Shown here: positions 1 to 4,897 of the stretch, in pieces
How the letters are laid out: every line of letters begins with the position of its first letter
How positions within the stretch are numbered: the first letter of the stretch is position 1
Notes under the pieces: model-generated
Told to the model about the DNA's origin: nothing
Databases searched by the model: none
The model's input: only the letters and a program-made list of their open reading frames with translations
NCBI GenBank assembly: GCA_038230595.1
Contig: JBBRMY010000103.1
Coordinates: 1 to 9,511, forward strand
DNA from: JBBRMY01 sp038230595
GTDB lineage: Bacteria > Bacteroidota > Ignavibacteria > Tepidaquicellales > Tepidaquicellaceae
Direction of reading: 5' to 3'
Length of the DNA stretch: 9,511 nucleotides
Position numbers and translations under genes: made by a program

Positions 1-10
1 CTTTCAGTTG

Positions 11-55
11 GTCGTTGGTGGCATTCCGATAATTCGGAATTAAAACACCAACGAC
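11..55. repeat. Nested palindromic repeat, copy 1 of 3
   Basis: A 45-bp element with two nested inverted repeats. The outer arms are GTCGTTGGTG (11-20) and CACCAACGAC (46-55), a perfect 10-bp pair. The inner arms are ATTCCGA (23-29) and TCGGAAT (34-40). The spacers between stems are unequal: GC on the left and TAAAA on the right. The copy differs from copy 2 at one base in the inner loop region. It is preceded by CTTTCAG (1-7), also found before copy 2, and followed by GGAGG, so the mobile unit may be about 55-60 bp. No T-tract follows on either strand, so it does not look like a terminator. It resembles REP- or MITE-type non-coding elements; I cannot name the family. Confidence 0.85.
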
Positions 56-102
56 GGAGGAACGACGGAGAGGGTATTAACTTTCAGAAAAACTTTCAGG
101 TG

Positions 103-147
103 GTCGTTGGTGGCATTCCGATAAATCGGAATTAAAACACCAACGAC
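103..147. repeat. Nested palindromic repeat, copy 2 of 3
   Basis: Same 45-bp element as at 11-55. The outer arms are 103-112 and 138-147; the inner arms ATTCCGAT and ATCGGAAT are a perfect 8-bp pair here, leaving only two bases between them. CTTTCAG precedes it twice (81-87 and 93-99), and a small duplicated end fragment, AACGACGGAG, sits at 61-70 between copies 1 and 2. Copies 2 and 3 differ at one position. Confidence 0.85.
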
Positions 148-167
148 GGAGGGGTGTCCTTCTGGTG

Positions 168-212
168 GTCGTTGGTGACATTCCGATAAATCGGAATTAA
201 AACACCAACGAC
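168..212. repeat. Nested palindromic repeat, copy 3 of 3
   Basis: Third copy of the 45-bp element, with outer arms 168-177 and 203-212. Its only difference from copy 2 is A for G just inside the left outer arm. It ends 47 bp before the chrA ATG. The three copies have the same orientation but irregular spacing (92 and 65 bp start to start), which argues against a CRISPR or regular satellite. The rest of 1-259 shows no supportable gene. Confidence 0.85.
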
Positions 213-259
213 GGATATTTTATAAATTGGGTGTTGAAATGTTGAATTGAAAACTGTAA

Positions 260-1426
260 ATGACTTTAACAAAACTCTTTTTGTTTTTTTTGAAGGTAGG
301 ATCAACAGTGTTCGGCGGTCCTCTGGCTATTATTCACAAAATACAGGAAGACCTTGTTCATAAAAAAAACTGGATAACAGAAAAAGAGTTTGAGAATTTC
401 TTTGGATACTCACAGCTTGCTCCGGGAACGATAGCATTTCAGATCGTAACGTACATAGGTTATTTTTCATACGGATTTTGGGGAGCGTTATTGTGCGGCT
501 TCGGGCTTATATTTCCTTCCTTCGTTCTTGTACTGGGATTTTCAATTTTTTATAAAGCATACGGTACATTAGAGATAGTTCAATATATACTTTATGGATT
601 AGCACCTGCTATTGTTGCAATTATTCTTCACTCGGGGATAAAGCTTAGCAGAAATCTGATCAAAAAAGATTATTTTCTGCTCATCATTTTTGTATTATCT
701 ATTGTCCTCACGCTCGTATTTCAGATAAAAATAATTTATCAGATATTTCCTGCCGCATTTATTTCAGTCCTGTATTATTCACTCAAAGAAAAAAATAAAA
801 GCAAGCTGAATTCAACAAGCATGTTGGCATTAAGTTTACCCGGAAAAATGCTTGTTAAGATCTTTGCATTAATTTCTACAGTAATTGTATTCGCTGATAA
901 TAAATTGTTAGATCTTGCATTTGTTTTTTTAAAGGCAAGCACCTTAACATACGGCAGCGGATTTGTTATAGTCGGAGTGCTTCAGCAGGATGTTGTTGAA
1001 AAATATCACTGGCTGAGCCAGCATGATTTTATAGCGGGGATATCTTTCGGGAATATTACTCCGGGACCAGTAGTTATTACATCTACATTTATCGGATATA
1101 TGACTTCGGGAATATTGGGTTCAATAGTATCAACGATATGCATATTTCTTCCTACATTTATTTTCGTTCTGATACTGGCTCAGATAGTAACAAAGCATAA
1201 AGAAAATTTTTATCTGAAGGCATTTATAAAAGGAGCAAATGCAGCAGCATTAGGGGCAATAATTTCAACGGCTTATAATCTATCGGTTGGAGCTTTAACG
1301 GATAAGCTTGCTGTAGTAATATTTATTGTTACGTTAGTGATTATGTTCAGGTATAAAATAAATACGCTGATAATTATAGGTGCGGCAGCATTGTGCGGAA
1401 TATTGATAAAGGTGTGGGGTGTGTAA
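260..1426 (+). CDS. chrA: Chromate transporter-like (CHR family) membrane protein
   Basis: A 388-residue polytopic membrane protein of the CHR (ChrA) family, at the usual length for the two-domain form. Members move chromate or related oxyanions out across the inner membrane. The two homologous halves are visible. The N-terminal half has VGSTVFGGP (13-21), W38 and QLAPGT (52-57). The C-terminal half has TLTYGSGFVIVGVLQQDVV (228-246), WLS (251-253), DFIAGISFGNITPGP (256-270) and STFIGY (275-280). Hydrophobic segments fill most of the rest. The start is fixed by an in-frame TAA at 257-259 directly before the ATG; no Shine-Dalgarno sequence is visible. The first-half motif reads PGT where PGP is common, while the second half keeps PGP. 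No chrB-type regulator is adjacent, so chromate as the actual substrate is unproven. Palindromic repeats flank the gene on both sides, and its last two codons and stop lie inside a block duplicated at 1834. Confidence 0.9.
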   Translation: MTLTKLFLFFLKVGSTVFGGPLAIIHKIQEDLVHKKNWITEKEFENFFGYSQLAPGTIAFQIVTYIGYFSYGFWGALLCGFGLIFPSFVLVLGFSIFYKAYGTLEIVQYILYGLAPAIVAIILHSGIKLSRNLIKKDYFLLIIFVLSIVLTLVFQIKIIYQIFPAAFISVLYYSLKEKNKSKLNSTSMLALSLPGKMLVKIFALISTVIVFADNKLLDLAFVFLKASTLTYGSGFVIVGVLQQDVVEKYHWLSQHDFIAGISFGNITPGPVVITSTFIGYMTSGILGSIVSTICIFLPTFIFVLILAQIVTKHKENFYLKAFIKGANAAALGAIISTAYNLSVGALTDKLAVVIFIVTLVIMFRYKINTLIIIGAAALCGILIKVWGV

Positions 1427-1498
1427 GACGGGGGTTTTAATTTTTTTAATAACTAAGTGAAGGTGTTATTATAATGTCACTCCTACGGAGTTTCTTTT
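1417..1498 (+). repeat. 82-bp duplicated block, copy 1 (overlaps chrA stop)
   Basis: This block starts with GGGTGTGTAAGA, which contains the last chrA codons and the stop, and ends in the first GTCACTCCTACGGAGTT hairpin. It matches 1834-1915 with six mismatches in 82 by my alignment and no gaps. The chrA stop codon is therefore part of the duplicated segment. Confidence 0.85.
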
Positions 1499-1703
1499 TG
1501 TTTTCATTTTATTACAATAATTTCATCCCTAACGGGATTTAATCATTATTGTAAATATATAAGAGTGATTGGTAATATGTTATTATAATGTCACTCCTAC
1601 GGAGTTAATATATGTTTTCGATGTGTTACAATAATTTCATCCCTAACGGGATTTAATCATTATTGTAAATATATAAGAGGGATTAGCAATATGTTATTAA
1701 AAG
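1476..1703 (+). repeat. Two tandem 114-bp units, each with two hairpins
   Basis: Unit 1 is 1476-1589 and unit 2 is 1590-1703. Each begins with GTCACTCCTACGGAGTT, whose ACTCC/GGAGT arms form a 5-bp stem. Each then carries a nested hairpin: outer arms TTACAATAAT/ATTATTGTAA (1512-1521 with 1545-1554; 1626-1635 with 1659-1668, a perfect 10-bp pair) around inner arms ATCCC/GGGAT. The 54 bases 1512-1565 are identical to 1626-1679, while the 19 bases after the first hairpin have diverged. The conserved parts are thus the hairpins, not the spacer between them. No coding potential is seen here. Confidence 0.85.
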
Positions 1704-1817
1704 GTCGCTCCTATGGAGCTGGGAAATAAAAGATGATATGTGCTACAGACAGGACGCTCCTATGGAGCTGAAAATAGGATATAATATGTGCTACAGAAAG
1801 AGCGCTCCTACGGAGCT
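1704..1817 (+). repeat. Three 48-49-bp GCTCC/GGAGC hairpin units
   Basis: The cluster continues in phase with the 114-bp period (next unit start at 1704) but changes type. Hairpins GCTCCTATGGAGC at 1707-1719 and 1756-1768 and GCTCCTACGGAGC at 1804-1816 are spaced 49 and 48 bp apart. Between them ATATGTGCTACAGA recurs (1736-1749 and 1784-1797). Compared with the ACTCC/GGAGT form in the same cluster, both stem-base positions have changed together from A:T to G:C, keeping the pairing. The ATCCC/GGGAT companion hairpin is absent here. Confidence 0.8.
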
Positions 1818-1833
1818 ATTATTCAACGGTTCA

Positions 1834-1915
1834 GGGTGTGTAAGATGGGGGATTTAATTTTTTTAATTACTATGGGAAGGTGATATTATAATGTCACTCC
1901 TACGGAGTTTCTTTT
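1834..1915 (+). repeat. 82-bp duplicated block, copy 2
   Basis: Second copy of 1417-1498. It reproduces the chrA 3' end GGGTGTGTAAGA outside any reading frame of chrA and the T-rich stretch after it, then enters GTCACTCCTACGGAGTT at 1893-1909. The upstream flank (ATTCAACGGTTCA) is unlike chrA, so the left edge of the duplication is sharp at about 1834. Confidence 0.85.
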
Positions 1916-1980
1916 ATGATTTCTTTGAATTACAATAATGTCATCCCTAACGGGATTTCAATCAATGTTATAATATTAGC
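1893..1980 (+). repeat. Last, partly degenerate copy of the two-hairpin unit
   Basis: Contains GTCACTCCTACGGAGTT (1893-1909) and the CATCCCTAACGGGATTT hairpin (1942-1958). The left outer arm TTACAATAAT is intact at 1930-1939, but the right arm is altered to CAATGTTATAAT, so the outer stem is largely lost. The unit ends about 45 bp from the guaD stop. Together with the entries from 1417 on, it accounts for the gene-free stretch 1427-2022; the remaining 1981-2022 shows nothing I can name. Confidence 0.75.
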
Positions 1981-2022
1981 TTAGTAAGTTGTGTCTTGTT
2001 TTCAGCAATGGACTATTAAAGA

Positions 2023-2490
2023 TCAGTATTCAATTTTATCATCCATGTTTTTCCATTCATTGAAGACTTCAAGTGCATCTTTGTGATCCAGCTTTACCAT
2101 TTTAATTTTTCTTTTATTTATATCAAGCGCAAACTCATCATAAATAAACTTATCATCGAATCCGATATTTGCAGCGTCATGCTTTTCATTTGCAAAGTAA
2201 ACAGTATCAAGTCTTGCCCAGTATATAGCAGCCAGGCACATTGGACATGGCTCACAGCTTGTATAGATCTCACAGCCTGATAGATCAAAAGTCTTTAATT
2301 TTTTGCATGCATCTCTAATTGCAACAACTTCTGCATGAGCCGTAGGATCATTTTCCCTTGTTACCATATTGCATCCTTCGGCAATTATCTGATCATTCTT
2401 AACTATGACTGCGCCGAATGGACCCCCGCTGCAGCTTATATTATTTCTGGACAGTTCAACAGCCCTATCCATAAAGCTTATAATATCCAT
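2023..2490 (-). CDS. guaD: Guanine deaminase (cytidine deaminase-fold)
   Basis: Converts guanine to xanthine with release of ammonia in purine salvage and catabolism, in the cytoplasm. It belongs to the zinc-dependent cytidine deaminase superfamily. Numbered from an upstream ATG at 2505, the zinc and proton-shuttle motif TAHAEV carries H57 and E59, and TSCEPCPMCLAAIYWAR carries C87 and C90. The GGPFGAVIV strand (27-35), NDPTAHAE, and the DAANIGFDDKFIYDE segment with a C-terminal IEY all closely resemble Bacillus subtilis GuaD as I recall it, rather than the tRNA adenosine deaminase TadA. I chose the ATG at 2490 (155 residues) because it aligns with the B. subtilis start and because the alternative ATG at 2503-2505 abuts the U-tract of a terminator-like hairpin. 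No clear Shine-Dalgarno sequence precedes either. It lies downstream of the thioredoxin-like gene on the same strand. Confidence 0.9.
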   Translation of the reverse strand: MDIISFMDRAVELSRNNISCSGGPFGAVIVKNDQIIAEGCNMVTRENDPTAHAEVVAIRDACKKLKTFDLSGCEIYTSCEPCPMCLAAIYWARLDTVYFANEKHDAANIGFDDKFIYDEFALDINKRKIKMVKLDHKDALEVFNEWKNMDDKIEY

Positions 2491-2505
2491 ATTTTTTTTG
2501 AGCAT

Positions 2506-2539
2506 AAAAAAGCCGCCGCAAAAATATTTTTACGGCGGT
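2506..2539 (-). terminator. Rho-independent terminator-like hairpin before guaD
   Basis: On the minus strand a GC-rich stem (arms 2533-2538 plus 2539 against 2512-2518; core CCGCCG/CGGCGG) is extended by an A/T inner stem after one C-A mismatch (2519/2532). It is followed at once by six U residues (complement of 2506-2511). The thioredoxin-like gene ends 13 bp upstream at 2553, so this is a good terminator for it. The plus strand has no U-tract, so the polarity is minus. The U-tract ends exactly at the upstream candidate ATG of guaD (2505), leaving about 15 bp to the preferred start at 2490. Confidence 0.75.
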
Positions 2540-2552
2540 GAATTGAAAACTA

Positions 2553-3617
2553 TTATAACTTTTCGATCTTTTCTTTCTGTTCTCTGTAAACTTTTTTATC
2601 CCAGATGCTTAAAGCTTTATCAATATAGATCAAAGCATTTTCCTTATCCTTAAGCTGATAATACAATTCTGACTTGGTATTGTTCGGACTTGCTTCGAAG
2701 ATCCCTCCGGTAAGATACTCTAGAGCATTAGTAACATTTATTAAAGCTTCCCTTCTCATATCATCAGTAGCGGCAGCATCTTTCATTACCTTTGATGCTT
2801 TCCCAGAATAATACTGACCGATATAAAACCTTACCATTTCATCATTTCCATAATTTGAAAGAAGTTCGTTTATATAATTCTGAGTAAGAGCTTCATCAGT
2901 TCCTTCCTGACTCTTATTAAATAAATATACAGTAACATCCTTTTTCATATTTGAATTAGGATACTTAGCCATAAGAGTATTTACAGAAGCCATATCATCG
3001 TTGTCTATTGCAAGCTGTATTTCAGCATCATCAGTATATCCGAGCTTATTAAACGGGTCTTTAAGGATGATCTTTTTAAAATTTGCAGTTGCATCTTTTC
3101 CCATACCAAGCCCTTCATATTTCTGAGCAATATCATAATTTAATTTCACATCATCTTTTTTCTTTGCAAGCGCTTCTTTCAAATGCTTAACAGTCATGGT
3201 ACCGTCAGTAATGCCTTTCATGACAGGGAAAAACTCAGCGGCAGGAACATAACCAACAAATCTGTCAACTTCGTTTCCATCACCATCTATGAACACTAAA
3301 GTCGGATAGCCTGTTATCTTAAACTTTTTAGCAAGATCAATACCCTCGCCTTTTTCAGCATCTGTTTTCCAGTTAACCTGGTGTGAGTTCGCATAAGCAG
3401 CAATTGTCGGATCGGTATAAACTTTCATGTCTAACTGTCTGCACCAAATGCACCAGTCTGTATAAAAATCAGCCATGATTATTTTCTTTTCACTTTTTGC
3501 TTTTTTAAGTACTTCAGCATAAGAACCGGTATTGAAGCTTATTTCTTCAGCTTTTAAATTCGCAAAAAATGCGAAGACTAAAAAAGCGAGAAAAAAACCT
3601 TTAAATAAGTTTTTCAT
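2553..3617 (-). CDS. Secreted thioredoxin-fold protein with C-terminal helical/TPR-like region
   Basis: A 354-residue exported thiol-disulfide protein. Residues 1-23 form a signal peptide (MKNLFKG, a hydrophobic core, then an NLKA cleavage-like site), so the protein probably acts in the periplasm. The thioredoxin domain spans about 25-140: KKIIMADFYTDWCIWC holds the redox pair C56 and C59 (CxxC with Ile-Trp between), and GYPT supplies the cis-proline at P105, followed by LVFIDGDG and GYV. The remainder, about 145-354, is charged and alpha-helical, with patterns such as LNYDIAQKYEGLG, YFNK-type linkers and ELYYQLKDKENALIYIDKALSIWD that look TPR-like. The specific partner is unknown; reduction of, or disulfide relay to, exported proteins is inference. 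The ATG at 3617 follows an AT-rich leader without a Shine-Dalgarno sequence. A terminator-like hairpin lies just after the stop. Confidence 0.85.
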   Translation of the reverse strand: MKNLFKGFFLAFLVFAFFANLKAEEISFNTGSYAEVLKKAKSEKKIIMADFYTDWCIWCRQLDMKVYTDPTIAAYANSHQVNWKTDAEKGEGIDLAKKFKITGYPTLVFIDGDGNEVDRFVGYVPAAEFFPVMKGITDGTMTVKHLKEALAKKKDDVKLNYDIAQKYEGLGMGKDATANFKKIILKDPFNKLGYTDDAEIQLAIDNDDMASVNTLMAKYPNSNMKKDVTVYLFNKSQEGTDEALTQNYINELLSNYGNDEMVRFYIGQYYSGKASKVMKDAAATDDMRREALINVTNALEYLTGGIFEASPNNTKSELYYQLKDKENALIYIDKALSIWDKKVYREQKEKIEKL

Positions 3618-3820
3618 TTGATTGTATAAAATTAAATTATTAAAAATCCTATGTAAGTTATAACAAACTTTATGTTATAATAATTTATATATACGCCAAT
3701 CATAATACAATGTTTTAATGAGGTAATTATGCCGAAATCTACTAAATATAACCACCGAATTTAACATTAAAATCTTTTATATTTAATACTGCTTTTCTAA
3801 ATCTGAAACCATTATTATAC
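3618..3820. promoter_or_regulatory. Divergent intergenic region with paired GTTATAA motifs
   Basis: A 203-bp, very AT-rich gap between two divergent genes, so both promoters should lie here. GTTATAAC (3657-3664, itself a palindrome) recurs 17 bp later as GTTATAAT (3674-3681), giving a 7-bp inverted pair TTATAAC/GTTATAA. A TATAAT hexamer occurs at 3676-3681 on the plus strand, but there is no good -35 at the usual distance. In DNA this AT-rich such matches can arise by chance, so operator or promoter identity is tentative. Confidence 0.3.
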
Positions 3821-4888
3821 TTGAAAAATATTAATTTATTGCTATTTATTGCACTTTGTGTGGTATTATGCTCATGTGATGGAAAAAATGACATTATTCA
3901 GAAACCGACTGCAATTTCAGAGATCACATCACCTGGAAATAAGTCTAAATTCAAAGCCGGAAGCCCAGTTAACATTTCCATTGCTCAGAAAGATGCTTCT
4001 AAAAAAATAGACTCTATTCAGATCATTATAGATGATAAAATTGAAAAGACACTTACAGCTGCACCGTTTAATTATCAATGGACTTCCAGCAAGCCCGGAG
4101 AGCGAAAGATCACAACAGCTTCATATTCAAATTCAAACAGGGAGAACAAATCAGTGTATATAGATATTATTTCCGACATTGTTCCTTCCGTATTGAAATA
4201 TAGCGTAGTCAAAACCTATCCGCATAACAAGGAATCATTCACTGAAGGATTGTTTTATGACGGCAAGTTCATGTATGAAAGCACCGGACTGAACGGTAAA
4301 TCCGGAATAATGAAGGTTCAGCTTGAGACAGGAAACATTCTGAAATCAGCAAAGCTTGATAATCAGTATTTCGGAGAAGGCATTACAATGCTCAATGGAA
4401 AAATATTCCAACTTACATGGCAGTCGAAAATAGGATTTATTTATGATGCTGAAACATTTCAGAAAACCGGCGAATTCAATTATGCAACCGAAGGCTGGGG
4501 AATGTCAAATAATGGAAAAGAGCTTTTAATGACTGACGGCTCGAACATAATTTATTTTTTAGATCCGATCAGCCTGAAAGTACTATACACGCTTCCGGTA
4601 TATGATGACAAAGGACCTCTGAGAAGCATAAATGAAATTGAATATGTAAACGGAGAAATCTATGCGAATGTATGGAGAACAGATATCATACTTATAATCG
4701 ACGGACAATCCGGAAAAATAAAATCTCTTTTAGATCTTTCCGAGTTGACAGTCGGCGAAACAAAAAAGAATAAAGAAGTAGATGTACTTAACGGCATAGC
4801 ATGGAATTCTAAAAACAATACATTGCTTGTCACAGGTAAATTCTGGCAGAATGTTTATGAACTAAAGATCAACAGACCAAATCCGTAA
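3821..4888 (+). CDS. Lipoprotein glutaminyl-peptide cyclotransferase with N-terminal Ig-like domain
   Basis: Predicted glutaminyl cyclase of the plant/bacterial beta-propeller type, which converts N-terminal glutamine to pyroglutamate on exported proteins. The propeller spans about 124-350 and carries the family motifs SFTEGL (139-144), ESTGLNGKSG (153-162), YFGEG (183-187), QLTW (197-200), EGWGM (224-228), TDGS (238-241), SINEIEYVNG (269-278), ANVW (282-285), VLNGIAWN (322-329) and VTGKFW (337-342). Residues about 34-116 look like an Ig-like beta domain. The N-terminus MKNINLLLFIALCVVLCSC is a lipoprotein signal with lipobox LCS-C19, so the protein should be membrane-anchored outside the cytoplasm. 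The start is TTG at 3821: it sits exactly at the head of the signal peptide, no in-frame ATG lies between it and an upstream TAA at 3749, and the next in-frame Met is residue 151. It is the first gene of a four-gene plus-strand run, 9 bp ahead of the next. Confidence 0.9.
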   Translation: MKNINLLLFIALCVVLCSCDGKNDIIQKPTAISEITSPGNKSKFKAGSPVNISIAQKDASKKIDSIQIIIDDKIEKTLTAAPFNYQWTSSKPGERKITTASYSNSNRENKSVYIDIISDIVPSVLKYSVVKTYPHNKESFTEGLFYDGKFMYESTGLNGKSGIMKVQLETGNILKSAKLDNQYFGEGITMLNGKIFQLTWQSKIGFIYDAETFQKTGEFNYATEGWGMSNNGKELLMTDGSNIIYFLDPISLKVLYTLPVYDDKGPLRSINEIEYVNGEIYANVWRTDIILIIDGQSGKIKSLLDLSELTVGETKKNKEVDVLNGIAWNSKNNTLLVTGKFWQNVYELKINRPNP

Positions 4889-4897
4889 CCCAACTTA

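Noticed and set aside
11..212. Palindromes read as transcription terminators or a riboswitch for chrA
   Set aside because: No T-tract follows any copy on either strand, and three near-identical copies do not match any riboswitch architecture I can recognise.
1476..1960. Possible CRISPR array
   Set aside because: Repeats are short palindromes of two different types with 48-114 bp periods. The 'spacers' are themselves repeated or degenerate rather than unique and uniform, and no cas gene is nearby.
2023..2490. tRNA adenosine deaminase (TadA) assignment
   Set aside because: The zinc motifs are shared, but the FDDKFIYDE segment and the C-terminal IEY match the guanine deaminase branch, and the overall likeness to B. 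subtilis GuaD is much stronger.
2083..2653. Open frames on the plus strand opposite guaD and the thioredoxin-like gene end
   Set aside because: They lie antisense to well-supported genes, have no family-like sequence and cross the terminator hairpin; they are shadows of the real frames.
3729..3764. 11-codon frame (MPKSTKYNHRI) with a GAGG sequence just upstream of its ATG
   Set aside because: It has a better Shine-Dalgarno than the real genes here, but it is tiny, has no recognisable leader-peptide feature and ends 57 bp before the cyclase start. Chance is a sufficient explanation without conservation data.
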